From assembly GCA_025462735.1 (NCBI GenBank), contig JAOAPC010000008.1:248001-312000 (forward strand): a stretch of 64,000 nt of DNA. The letters run 5' to 3'. Both the position numbers and the translations under genes were made by a program. The notes below the pieces were generated by a model. That model was not told where the DNA came from. It made no database searches and worked only from the letters and a program-made list of their open reading frames with translations. Source of the DNA: Acidobacteriaceae bacterium. GTDB taxonomy: Bacteria > Acidobacteriota > Terriglobia > Terriglobales > Acidobacteriaceae. This document shows positions 1 to 7,829 of this stretch, piece after piece (within the stretch, counting starts at the first letter, position 1; each line of letters opens with the position of its first letter).

Positions 1-466
1 TCAAGGTTGGCAAGTCGAAGGCCACCGAAAGTCCGCTGCCGCCATGTTCGAGCAAATATTTGTAGCGGCGATTGGTTTCCTCAGGAGATGCGAATCCCGA
101 AAACTGCCGCATGGTGAAAAGCTTGCCGCGATAGCCGGTGGCATGAATTCCGCGCGTGAAAGGCGGGTGGCCGGGATAGCCGAGATACTTGTCGTAATCC
201 CAATCTTCGGGCAGGTCCGCTTGCGTATAGAGACGCCGGACTGGAACGCCAGAAATGCTGGTGAAGCGGGCCCTTCCATGATCGTCCAGGTTTGTGCCAG
301 TGGGCGCGCCGATTGGCTTTTCGGGAGATTTCTCCAGCGCAGGAAGCAACGTTTTTTCTGCCCAGCTCTTTTCGGAATCCGAAGGGTGGCGGTCTTCACT
401 TACATCCGCTATGGGAGACTCTTTGACCGGAGTGTCAGGATTTTGTGATCGCTTCTTCTCCGCCAT
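1..466 (-). CDS. Acyl-CoA (methylmalonyl-CoA) mutase large subunit, N-terminal part, cut by window edge
   Basis: The reading frame runs from an ATG at 464-466 off the left edge and gives 155 residues. After a polar leader of about 45 residues come hallmark mutase stretches: a '[19 protein letters not shown]'-like substrate-entry segment, '[21 protein letters not shown]', '[13 protein letters not shown]' and '[11 protein letters not shown]'. These match the start of the TIM-barrel catalytic chain of adenosylcobalamin-dependent methylmalonyl-CoA mutases, which interconvert methylmalonyl-CoA and succinyl-CoA in the cytoplasm. A GAAAGG ribosome-binding sequence lies just upstream of the ATG. The B12-binding region is outside the window, so it is unknown whether it is fused or on a separate small subunit. 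Related isobutyryl- or ethylmalonyl-CoA mutases cannot be excluded from this fragment. Confidence 0.88.
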   Translation of the reverse strand, partial: MAEKKRSQNPDTPVKESPIADVSEDRHPSDSEKSWAEKTLLPALEKSPEKPIGAPTGTNLDDHGRARFTSISGVPVRRLYTQADLPEDWDYDKYLGYPGHPPFTRGIHATGYRGKLFTMRQFSGFASPEETNRRYKYLLEHGGSGLSVAFDLPTL

Positions 467-556
467 TTTCGCCTTTCTCGGCCTCCATCGTGCTCCGCTC
501 CGATCATAGGAGAGGCCCAGCGCAGGAGCAAGCCGCGGAGGCGACCGCTTGGTCGG

Positions 557-1333
557 TCAGGAACGCCTGTCACGCGAGAGTTCCCACGCCTTGGCGTATT
601 TCCACGACACATAAACCGCGTGATAAAGGTGCAGCAGAAAGCCTTCGCGGCCATCAAGAAAACCGAGGCGGAAAATGTAGTTGTACATGAACGTGAGTTT
701 TGGGCGGACGATGATGTTCAGTAGATTGAAACCGCGATGGCCTCTCGCAACGGCGACTTCGGCGCCCGACGACGAATAGCTGTTCATGTGGTCGATGTAA
801 CCGCTCAACGTCGGATAAGCATTGTGAATTAGGGCGTGCTTGAGCGTTCCGGTGGGACCATTCACTTTGATCGTGGGATGCGCTCCATATTCTTCGAATT
901 TTCCCGCACAACGCCGGATCAGGCGCAGCTTAGGATCGGGATAAAATCCACCGTGCTTCATCCATCGACCAAGAAAGAAATTCTTGCGAGGAATCCAGTA
1001 ACCGACCAAGTCTCCGGCTCGTTCTAATACGCTCTCAATTTCTTCGGCGAGTTCTTTTTCCAGCGCCTCATCAGCGTCCAATTGCACCACCCAATCTCCG
1101 CTCGCTTTCTCCATCGCGGAATTTTTCTGCGCGGCAAAACCTTTCCATGGTTCGATGAAAATTTTTGCCCCATGCGAGCGCGCAATCTCTAGGGTGCGAT
1201 CGCTCGATCCCGAATCTACGACGATGATTTCGCCGTTACCGTCGCGCACCAGCTGCATCACGCTTTCGAGGGTGCGCGGGAGATTTACTTCTTCATTGAG
1301 GGTGATAAGGGCGATCGAAAGTTTCACGCCCAA
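557..1333 (-). CDS. Family 2 glycosyltransferase, WaaE/KdtX-like
   Basis: 258 residues with a single GT-A domain. The N-terminus 'LSIALITLNEEVNLPRTLESV' is the typical GT2 start. 'EIIVVDSGSSDRT' binds the nucleotide and 'VVQLDADEAL' contains the DxD-type metal-binding aspartates (about residue 87). The length, the 'HPTIKVNGPTGTLKHALIHNAYPTLSGYIDHMN' region (about 150-185) and the C-terminal amphipathic 'YIFRLGFLDGREGFLLHLYHAVY' segment are characteristic of WaaE-like transferases acting on the LPS inner core at the inner membrane. The sugar is unknown. The start is a TTG; no strong ribosome-binding site is visible, but the following residues fit the family start. It is transcribed toward the mutase gene, with about 90 bases between. 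Confidence 0.9.
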   Translation of the reverse strand: MGVKLSIALITLNEEVNLPRTLESVMQLVRDGNGEIIVVDSGSSDRTLEIARSHGAKIFIEPWKGFAAQKNSAMEKASGDWVVQLDADEALEKELAEEIESVLERAGDLVGYWIPRKNFFLGRWMKHGGFYPDPKLRLIRRCAGKFEEYGAHPTIKVNGPTGTLKHALIHNAYPTLSGYIDHMNSYSSSGAEVAVARGHRGFNLLNIIVRPKLTFMYNYIFRLGFLDGREGFLLHLYHAVYVSWKYAKAWELSRDRRS

Positions 1334-1419
1334 TGAATATACCGCGACTGAAACAAGTTCCCGTTACAAAAGAAAAAGCGCGGAGTGCAAGCCTCCGCGC
1401 TGATCACGTTTTCGGTGGC

Positions 1420-1872
1420 CTAGTGTTGTCCGCCCGACGCAGACGCAATGGTCGTGTTTGCCGGCCGCTCTTGGGTCAACCGGCTAACCTTGGTGGATTT
1501 CGGCATTGAATAAGTGAGGGTAACTCCGGAATCACCGAGACACAGTGCCCGCACCCAAACCCCAGCTTCCGATTTCGACAGTAGTAACTTTGTGCCTTGG
1601 TCCGGCTTGGCGTCAGAACTGCCTTCTGCCATAGCCATCCCGCTCCATCCTGATTCTTTGGAGCGAACCGTCACCATTTTCCCGAAAGCGTCACTGTCCA
1701 TGGTGAATTCGTACGCACCAGGAGCGAGCAGTAACTTGCCCCAGTGAGTTTCGGCCGTTAGGTTGAAGCTTCCACGCAATGTCTCCGCGCTTCCCAAAGT
1801 CGAAAGCAGGCTGACTGCGCACAGTGTGAGAAATACAGCTCGAACTACGAAATACTTTCCATTCGGTTTCAT
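1420..1872 (-). CDS. Small exported protein of unknown function
   Basis: 150 residues from the ATG at 1870-1872, which has an AGGAG seven bases upstream; an in-frame upstream ATG lacks such a site. An N-terminal signal peptide (basic start, hydrophobic 'AVFLTLCAVSLLSTLGSAE') predicts export, with cleavage after about residue 29. The mature part is beta-rich: 'RGSFNLTAETHWGKLLLAPGAYEFTMD' looks like the repeated small exported proteins of acidobacteria in which a conserved LxPGxYxF stretch follows the signal peptide. No catalytic motif is visible. Function is not assigned. Confidence 0.8.
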   Translation of the reverse strand: MKPNGKYFVVRAVFLTLCAVSLLSTLGSAETLRGSFNLTAETHWGKLLLAPGAYEFTMDSDAFGKMVTVRSKESGWSGMAMAEGSSDAKPDQGTKLLLSKSEAGVWVRALCLGDSGVTLTYSMPKSTKVSRLTQERPANTTIASASGGQH

Positions 1873-2199
1873 TGTGAGTCTCCTGTTGAGCTGGAAAGAC
1901 ACCACGGCGCAAAGCTACAAGCCGAGAGTCTTCAGTTGTCGGGATTGACTACGAGGTCCGGATGGTACTAGGTGCCCAACCCTGGGCTGCGGTCGAACTT
2001 CTGGGTCCGTCTTCCTACCACGCACTTTCAGAAGACATTTTTAGTTTGTCAGAGTGCGAAAGGAGAGTCCAATTCAAAAAATCTATGGGGCCGATGTGGC
2101 CAACTCGTTATTTATTGACGCCCTCGCGGAACAAGAAAGAAAGACGGGAGTGCAGCAGATCACCGCCCTCCCGAAAACATGGCTTTCGATCTTTTACCT
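1873..2199. other. Intergenic stretch without recognised gene
   Basis: About 330 bases between two minus-strand genes. It must hold the promoter of the exported protein at its left end. Near 2149-2177 a GGGAG...CTCCC pair precedes a T-rich run on the minus strand and could be a weak terminator for the monooxygenase-like gene. Short open frames here have no start signals or family likeness. Confidence 0.4.
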
Positions 2200-2520
2200 C
2201 TAAGCCGCTCTGCCAGCCGCCACCCGGTGGGCGGACGAATTCTCCACCGGCAGCGTTTTGACTGATGGCCCTTCAATCATCAGCGGAGCCAGGTTCGCCG
2301 CAATTTCCTGGAACAGGCCACTGTCGTAATTTTTTACGTCCGATTCACTCTTCCAAAGGGTTGTGCAGCAGAATTCTCCAGTCGTGCTGTCGAGCGATTC
2401 GATATTGTCCACGAACCCCGGTTGCGCCTGAATACGTGGCAGGAACTCCCCGTTAAGTGCGTCGCGAAATTCGTCGATCATCGCGGGGTCGATTTTGCAG
2501 GTGACCGTTCGTGAATACAT
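2200..2520 (-). CDS. Antibiotic-biosynthesis-monooxygenase (ABM)-like small protein
   Basis: 106 residues starting at the ATG at 2518-2520 (MYSRTVTCKID), chosen because CAGGAGAC lies just upstream. The layout, a beta strand, a helix 'MIDEFRDALNGEFLPRIQAQPGFVD', then strands with 'TTGEFCCTTLWKSESDVKNYDSG', follows the dimeric alpha-beta barrel (ABM/EthD) fold, in which the 'PGF' and 'LWxSxxD' positions are usual. Such proteins range from haem or quinol monooxygenases to non-catalytic stress proteins. No active-site residue can be pinned down. It ends with an alanine-rich tail. Confidence 0.7.
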   Translation of the reverse strand: MYSRTVTCKIDPAMIDEFRDALNGEFLPRIQAQPGFVDNIESLDSTTGEFCCTTLWKSESDVKNYDSGLFQEIAANLAPLMIEGPSVKTLPVENSSAHRVAAGRAA

Positions 2521-2631
2521 AGATTGTCTCCTGAACGAGCGATTTGCGATCTGAATGCCCAGATGGACCAACCAGGCAATCGGATTTGCGGCTAAAACGT
2601 TAGTCCCGAATCAGGCGAGAGTCAAGCAGTC

Positions 2632-2659
2632 AAAAAAAGAAAAGCCGCCAGCGGCGGCC
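2632..2659 (-). terminator. Rho-independent terminator after the LuxR-type regulator
   Basis: On the minus strand a GCCGCC-GCT-GGCGGC hairpin (2644-2658) is followed by TTTTCTTTTTT. It lies about 55 bases beyond the stop codon of the LuxR-type regulator gene, in the right orientation to end the PilZ-LuxR transcript. Confidence 0.75.
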
Positions 2660-2713
2660 ATAGCAAAACATGAAGGTCCTTGTGCCATTTACTGCAAATA
2701 CAGCTACACAGAT

Positions 2714-3394
2714 TTACGATGCTACTCCTGCGGGCCCGGGCTGCGGTTGCTGGTGAGCTGCGGCGGTGGCGGCGGCGGCTTCATTCAGGATTCGGTGATG
2801 AATCGTGAACAGGGCCAACTCCAGTCTGTCAGAGACGCCGATCTTATCGTAAACGTTACGCAGATAGTTTTTGATGACTTGCTCGGTGGTTCCAAGCTGT
2901 GTAGCAATCTCTTTGTTCTTGTATCCCTGAACGATCAAGGCCACAATGCGCAGCTCCTTTGCGGTGAGACGGTCACGCACCCGCAATCCAACCATATCGT
3001 TTTCAGTCAGCTCGCTGGGCACAGCAATGTCCTGGATCCAGGTCTCGCCGCGCGCCACTTTGCGCACGCAATCGACCAACGCCGAACTGGTCACGTTGCG
3101 ATACACAACTCCATGCGCGCCCGCGCCCATATATTTTTGAGCGCTCTCGCCAGTATCGCCGAGCACAACCACACGCGTTCGAACCTTGTTAGCCGCTTGC
3201 ACAACGGCATTGAAATCATTGTGAAAGCCACCCGCAACCACCAAAACTGCGGCACGGAACTTGTCCAGTGCCATGAACATCTGTTCGGCGGTCTGAGCTT
3301 GGGCCACAATGCGCATCTCATCTTCCACCGCCAGAACCTTGGCGATGCCTGCGCGAAAAATTGCCTGGTTGTCGGCGAGAATCAGTTTAAGCAT
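2714..3394 (-). CDS. LuxR/NarL-type regulator with a degenerate receiver domain
   Basis: 226 residues. Residues 1-120 have the receiver (REC) fold pattern, and 140-200 form a LuxR-type helix-turn-helix ('LTAKELRIVALIVQGYKNKEIATQLGTTEQVIKNYLRNVYDKIGV'), so it is a DNA-binding transcription regulator. The C-terminus is an Ala/Gln/Pro-rich tail. The receiver lacks the usual chemistry: the phospho-acceptor aspartate is replaced by Ala54 ('VLVVAGG'), the switch Thr by Gly79 and the conserved Lys by Arg99, although the acidic pocket keeps Asp8. It is therefore probably not controlled by normal phosphotransfer. It lies 19 bases after the PilZ gene, and the two probably form an operon. Confidence 0.88.
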   Translation of the reverse strand: MLKLILADNQAIFRAGIAKVLAVEDEMRIVAQAQTAEQMFMALDKFRAAVLVVAGGFHNDFNAVVQAANKVRTRVVVLGDTGESAQKYMGAGAHGVVYRNVTSSALVDCVRKVARGETWIQDIAVPSELTENDMVGLRVRDRLTAKELRIVALIVQGYKNKEIATQLGTTEQVIKNYLRNVYDKIGVSDRLELALFTIHHRILNEAAAATAAAHQQPQPGPAGVAS

Positions 3395-3413
3395 TGGTTA
3401 GCACCTCACACAG

Positions 3414-3782
3414 TTACGGCTGCCGAACAAAATCGTATGTGTCGATCACGCAGGCCACGCCTGGGGCTTCTCCGCCTTCGCCGGCGTCCTTTCTAACTAC
3501 GCGGCCCTTGCATTGCACGATCACTTTCTCGTTGGCTCCGGTTAATTCCGGCGGTAGTGCAATTTCGAATTCCACGTTCGACCCAATGTCGAGCGCAGGG
3601 TTGCCGCGAATGTAAACTCCCGCAGCACTCATATTTCCAGTAACACTTCCCTGGTCTTCCCCGTGAATCTTTATCGGCAGTTCCAGCGGAAATCTTTTTC
3701 CAGTCCGTGCTTCGGACACAAGCCCTCCTTTGTCGAAGCCTTCCGTTTCTGAGGCCTCATTGGCCCGAAAAGCCAATACCAT
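3414..3782 (-). CDS. PilZ domain protein (cyclic-di-GMP receptor candidate)
   Basis: 122 residues. The two PilZ signature elements are present: 'RTGKR' (RxxxR, about residues 26-30) and 'NMSAAGVYI' (D/NxSxxG, about 49-57), followed by beta strands typical of the barrel. This predicts binding of cyclic di-GMP in the cytoplasm. The ATG at 3780-3782 has AGGAG seven bases upstream. It is the first gene of a two-gene unit with the LuxR-type regulator, so a second-messenger signal could be coupled to transcription. The coupling is inference. Confidence 0.88.
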   Translation of the reverse strand: MVLAFRANEASETEGFDKGGLVSEARTGKRFPLELPIKIHGEDQGSVTGNMSAAGVYIRGNPALDIGSNVEFEIALPPELTGANEKVIVQCKGRVVRKDAGEGGEAPGVACVIDTYDFVRQP

Positions 3783-3920
3783 ATGCCATCTCCTGGGAGC
3801 TCGATGACCTTTACGGGGTTATACCACGGATTTTGCAGGGTATAAAGGGCATAGTTAACCTTTTGGGTAATGGCTGCCCAGTCCCAGCTACGAGGCATAC
3901 CGGGCCATTCTCTCCAAAAC

Positions 3921-3955
3921 AAAAAAGGGCCGGATGCCTTTCGCATCTCAGGCCC
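3921..3955 (-). terminator. Strong rho-independent terminator
   Basis: On the minus strand GGGCCtGAGATGC, a GAAAG loop and GCATCcGGCCC form a near-perfect stem followed by TTTTTTG. It lies about 50 bases beyond the stop of the 42-residue secreted peptide gene and separates it from the PilZ operon. Confidence 0.88.
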
Positions 3956-4003
3956 GCAAACCAAGGTCATCACGACCTCAGCATATTGCTTTAACAATTC
4001 GGC

Positions 4004-4132
4004 TTACTTACCTGGACAAGTCCAGCACGTTGGTATCGGCCCGTTGTTCAGCTTTACGCTGACCGGAGCTGCCGCTGCCAAAGTGCAAGTCACGGCTACC
4101 ACCAGGAGCAAACTCCTGACCGCACGTCTCAT
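4004..4132 (-). CDS. 42-residue secreted peptide with a C-terminal CWTC motif
   Basis: A short frame from ATG 4130-4132 to TAA 4004-4006. It starts MRRAVRSLLLVVAVTCTLAA, a clear signal peptide with probable cleavage around AAA-AP, leaving about 20 residues that end in 'NNGPIPTCWTCPGK'. An AGGAG lies six bases before the ATG and a strong terminator follows the stop, so it looks like a complete single-gene transcription unit despite its size. A TATAAT-like element lies at 4183-4188 on the minus strand. The CxxC pair could form a disulfide or bind metal. No family is recognised. Confidence 0.72.
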   Translation of the reverse strand: MRRAVRSLLLVVAVTCTLAAAAPVSVKLNNGPIPTCWTCPGK

Positions 4133-4300
4133 TTCTATCTCCTACATGCGGGTTCCCTGGGAGCGGAAACCCTAGTAGCTGGATTATAGTGGCGGTGTCA
4201 AGCCCCTATCGTATTAACATCTTGACGGGGATAAGTGGTCGGTAAACCGACGGGATAGAGGGGAAGGCCTACGCTCATGAGGCAGCGCGTCAGGTGAAAT

Positions 4301-5107
4301 TCAGGCGGGCTCGTGCGTTTTTGAGAACGCGCGATCCACCATATGCTCGAACATGGGAATCAAGGATTCAGGTTCGCCATGAGGGTGGAGATCCATCAAC
4401 GCGTTGTCCCAACGTTGCGGTACCAATAATGTGGCAGCAACTTCGCGTCGATTCAAAGTCGAATAGAAAAGCCATACTAAGACACCGACATTGTAAAAGC
4501 TCATCGTTGTAATGTTCAGGACGTCATTCGAAAGGTGCCCCCCGAAAAACAGCCCACAAGAGATCAGCTCGACCCCGGCTGAGAGGCCAAATCCGACGGC
4601 AATACCGAAACTTTGTCGGCGCCACGAGACGCCCAACGGTTTGCAGAAGGCAAGCAAAAACAAAACCATACCGCACTGGATTACTTCCATGCATCGTTGC
4701 AAGATCAAAACATTCCGTCCTACTGGGTCGGTCCAAACATTGCTGGTTGTGATGAAGACTCCCGAAACTAAAACCATAACCAGCGCTGCCCATTTGAACA
4801 ACGCTGTTCCGAGGTCCTTCAGGGCATGATAGGGACGAAAAATGTCGGCGAATACTTCATGGATAATCTTGAATTCGACCGCCAGGTTGAGCGCAGTAAT
4901 GGCCCAAAACGTACAGAAGTAAATCCGGGGCGGAGCCATTTCGTACACCGGAAACTCAATCGCGAAGGCGACTATCTGCAGCACCGCGAATCCGAAAAAT
5001 GCTGGAAAATCCTTGTGCAGTTTGCGTCGAAGCATGATGGTCGCCAAGACGCCCAACAGCACTGGCTGTACTACCCACAACGCGGTCTGGAGTTGAGGGC
5101 TGGACAT
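4301..5107 (-). CDS. Polytopic membrane protein of unknown function
   Basis: 268 residues with about seven hydrophobic segments, near residues 10-25, 36-50, 60-80, 105-125, 140-158, 170-190 and 205-220. The opening 'LQTALWVVQPVLLGVLATIMLRRKLHKDFPAFF' resembles a class of acidobacterial integral membrane proteins that I know only as uncharacterised. A cytoplasmic tail of about 45 residues follows the last segment. No transport or catalytic motif can be named. It stands alone, with 185 bases to its upstream neighbour. Confidence 0.75.
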   Translation of the reverse strand: MSSPQLQTALWVVQPVLLGVLATIMLRRKLHKDFPAFFGFAVLQIVAFAIEFPVYEMAPPRIYFCTFWAITALNLAVEFKIIHEVFADIFRPYHALKDLGTALFKWAALVMVLVSGVFITTSNVWTDPVGRNVLILQRCMEVIQCGMVLFLLAFCKPLGVSWRRQSFGIAVGFGLSAGVELISCGLFFGGHLSNDVLNITTMSFYNVGVLVWLFYSTLNRREVAATLLVPQRWDNALMDLHPHGEPESLIPMFEHMVDRAFSKTHEPA

Positions 5108-5293
5108 AGGCTGATTCAGTTGCGGCCTGAACCAACAGGCTATGGGTGGAACATTAGCAGTTTTCTAATGAGTTACCAACGAACGGAAGTAACCAAAGTA
5201 TTGGTTACTAGGTGAACGTTCGGGGCTCTGCCCTCGGATTAAACCCTTCACGAATAGGCTGCAACCCGCGAACTGACTTGGCCGCGCTGCCCC

Positions 5294-6700
5294 TTATTCG
5301 ATAAACACGAAGTAGGAACTCGCCCACGCACCAGGAGGAATGGTGCCACGTTTATGCACGGTGAAAACCACGCTGTAGTCGGTGGATGCTGATAGCGTTT
5401 CGAGGACCGAAGGTGCGCCCTTAGGTGTCGCAGTCGCAAGATAACGCAGGATCCCAAACGGGTCGCCGAAGGATTCATAATCCTGGGAAACGAACGAGAG
5501 CAGCACGCCTTCCTCGGCTAACTTCCAGACCAGAGATGCGGTGAGGGAAATCATTCGTTCATAAATCGGAGATTGGAGCTCCCCGGGATGAGGATTGTCA
5601 AAAACCACCCGCAACCGGCGCTCATCCTCCCGCGAAAACTCTCTGACTTTGAGTGAGCCCGATTTGGCCGTGGCCTTCCAGTCCACTTGGCGCGCCGCAT
5701 CTTCGGGAAGGTATTCGCGAATCCGGTATAGATCAGAACCTATGCCCCTTAAGTGAGCATCGAATTGGCCGGTCAGAACCGGAAGGAGCTCAATCGCCTC
5801 TTGCGAACTCGTCAACTCCGGATAAACCAGTACTTCGCGGGACAAAGCGGCACGGCGCGTCTTTACTAGAAAAGCAAACGGGAACCGCGTAGAAAGGCTA
5901 AAGCGCTCCTGGTAACACCCCCGCCGGCGGAAATTCAATTTCACCGAGGCCTCCAGCCCGGCCCCTGGCGGAACGATCGGAAAATAAGCAGACTCGTGAA
6001 ATACTCCGGAAGGCCCACCAACCTCTATTCGGCGAAGTTTGCGGTCCGGCAATTGCAGCCACTGCTGCCCCGGCGGTCGCCAGGGTGGAACGGGAAAGGT
6101 TGTTGCCACCCACTGCCAGCGCTTGCTTTTACTTTTCTTTTCGATCGGAACCGCTGATATAGACAGAGATGGAATCCATCGCCGCAGACTACGAACGCAT
6201 ACCGTCGCTGGCACTTCCGTTCCTGCAAAAATATGATCGGGAATCTTAACTTCCAACTCCAGGCTGCCAAGACAAAAGGCAGAAGCCGCCCCGGAAACCA
6301 CAATTGCCGCCAGCATCGTGGCGACGATGATGTAGAGCAGGTTATTGCCGGTATTAAGGGCCGCGATTCCGATAAGTAAAACTATAAATGCATAAAGCAC
6401 GCCAGCCTGGGTCACTTCGAAATCGAGTGCATCGCGCACTCGCTTCGCTCCCACTCGCCGCGCGAGATATGGCACTGTGCCTAAACCCACCGCAACTGCC
6501 ATCAGCAGCGCCAAGGATGCCAGAACCACCGTGGCTACCACATTCCCGGCATCGCGGGCGGCAGTCGAAAAGATAGCCGTCCCAAACGCGATGGTTAGCC
6601 CGACGGCCGCAATCAAAAATCGCATCCACGCGCCGGAATTCTCCGCGCGGAAGCTTTTCGCCAGCTTCCCAAATAGAGCTGATTGTGTAGTCGCCGCCAT
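5294..6700 (-). CDS. DUF58 domain membrane protein
   Basis: About 468 residues from the ATG at 6698-6700; an in-frame GTG at 6727 would add nine residues. Three N-terminal membrane segments (about 25-45, 50-75 and 95-135) precede a periplasmic beta-rich part. The DUF58 signature follows near residues 310-350: 'GSDLYRIREYLPEDAARQVD', then 'WKATAKSGSLKVREF'. DUF58 proteins usually sit with MoxR ATPases and transglutaminase-like proteins in a cell-envelope or chaperone cluster, but no MoxR gene is in view here. The upstream alpha/beta-hydrolase stops 24-51 bases before it, so the two are probably co-transcribed. The biochemical role of DUF58 is unknown. Confidence 0.85.
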   Translation of the reverse strand: MAATTQSALFGKLAKSFRAENSGAWMRFLIAAVGLTIAFGTAIFSTAARDAGNVVATVVLASLALLMAVAVGLGTVPYLARRVGAKRVRDALDFEVTQAGVLYAFIVLLIGIAALNTGNNLLYIIVATMLAAIVVSGAASAFCLGSLELEVKIPDHIFAGTEVPATVCVRSLRRWIPSLSISAVPIEKKSKSKRWQWVATTFPVPPWRPPGQQWLQLPDRKLRRIEVGGPSGVFHESAYFPIVPPGAGLEASVKLNFRRRGCYQERFSLSTRFPFAFLVKTRRAALSREVLVYPELTSSQEAIELLPVLTGQFDAHLRGIGSDLYRIREYLPEDAARQVDWKATAKSGSLKVREFSREDERRLRVVFDNPHPGELQSPIYERMISLTASLVWKLAEEGVLLSFVSQDYESFGDPFGILRYLATATPKGAPSVLETLSASTDYSVVFTVHKRGTIPPGAWASSYFVFIE

Positions 6701-6751
6701 TCGTCCCAACCGGTTCGAGCCTAGCACCTAAAATTACCGCTGTCAGGTTAC

Positions 6752-7657
6752 CTACCGCGCAGGCCTGGCGATATCCTCCGCAGAAACATCGCAAAGAAAG
6801 TCCTGAATAATGCGGCAAAATTCCTCTGGGCACTCTTCATACGGAAGATGCCCTGCGCCCTGCAGAACTGCAACTCGAGCTCCGGGTAAGCGTTTAGCCA
6901 TGAGTTCAGCCGACGTTGGGTCGACTACCCGGTCCTTGCTACCCCAGACCAACAAGGTTGGAATGTCTGCAATTCTCGGCAGCGCGGATTCAAGTTCCAT
7001 CATGTCAGCATGCCAGGTGCGCACAGTTTTGACCGCGTGTTCGAAGATCCCCGGTTGAAGCAAGGGGCGGACGTAGCCCTCCAGCGTTTCCGCGGTCACG
7101 AGTCGGGAATCACCCCACATTCGCCGAACGAAATACTTGTGCATGGGACGCACTGCTCGCGCCACTTTTGGGAATAGACGCGCTATTAGGGGATTTCGCA
7201 GCAGCGCCAGCCTCTTCCGCCCAATTCTCGACCAGGGATTTGCAGGTGAAACAAGCACCAGATTGCGAATTCGCGATGGAATCAATCCGGCCAGAATGAT
7301 CGCTGTCGCTCCGCCATACGAACTTCCGATCAGATCGCAGGAGCGAATTCCGGCGGCCTCAAGGAACCCAAGCAGCCGACGTGCAGCGCCTAGAAGCCTG
7401 CAATCCAAATTGGGACCGCACTGCGAGAACCCTGCTCCCGGCATATCGGGAGCAAAAACTTGGCGATCCTGCGCCAAACTCGTAATCACGCCACGCCAGC
7501 TAAATGAATAGCTGAGAAGGCCATGTACAAGCACGAGGGCTGGTCCCGAACCGGCCTGCCAGAATCGGACCTGCAAACCGTCCATTTGAAGGCACCTATC
7601 GGAAATTTCCGGCGTACTCAGACTTGGTTGCGTGCCTTCTCCAGCTCCTGTAGGCAT
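6752..7657 (-). CDS. Alpha/beta-fold hydrolase
   Basis: 301 residues. The oxyanion-hole stretch 'LVLVHGLLSYSFSWRGVI' (about 40-57), the nucleophile elbow 'GSSYGG' (Ser near 113), the acid in 'WGSKDRVVD' and the catalytic His in 'GAGHLPYEE' (about 271) make a complete Ser-Asp-His triad. The substrate is unknown; the family includes esterases, haloalkane dehalogenases and C-C hydrolases. No signal peptide is seen, so it is probably cytoplasmic. It is transcribed divergently from the histidine kinase gene and is followed closely by the DUF58 gene. Confidence 0.88.
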   Translation of the reverse strand: MPTGAGEGTQPSLSTPEISDRCLQMDGLQVRFWQAGSGPALVLVHGLLSYSFSWRGVITSLAQDRQVFAPDMPGAGFSQCGPNLDCRLLGAARRLLGFLEAAGIRSCDLIGSSYGGATAIILAGLIPSRIRNLVLVSPANPWSRIGRKRLALLRNPLIARLFPKVARAVRPMHKYFVRRMWGDSRLVTAETLEGYVRPLLQPGIFEHAVKTVRTWHADMMELESALPRIADIPTLLVWGSKDRVVDPTSAELMAKRLPGARVAVLQGAGHLPYEECPEEFCRIIQDFLCDVSAEDIARPAR

Positions 7658-7829
7658 AATTTTCCGCTCTTCCGCAAATTAGACTACAACCACCTTGGAG
7701 GTATGAACCCAGGGAGCCCCCGGCCTAAGTTTCGCACGAACAGGAACTTACCAAATATCGGATACTCGGTTCCAAAAAACATAACCTTCTTGTTCCGCCG
7801 ACTTTATAATTACGGAAGAGCTTACCTTC

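Noticed and set aside
2555-3496. A 313-codon plus-strand open frame
   Set aside because: It lies opposite the LuxR-type regulator, whose sequence has clear family motifs; the plus-strand product has low-complexity stretches and no family likeness.
3671-3997. A minus-strand frame overlapping the PilZ gene
   Set aside because: It crosses the strong terminator at 3921-3955 and overlaps most of the PilZ start in another frame; no ribosome-binding site.
4178-4205. A canonical -35/-10 promoter for the 42-residue peptide
   Set aside because: TTGACA and TATAAT are both present on the minus strand but only eight bases apart, so they cannot form one standard sigma-70 promoter.
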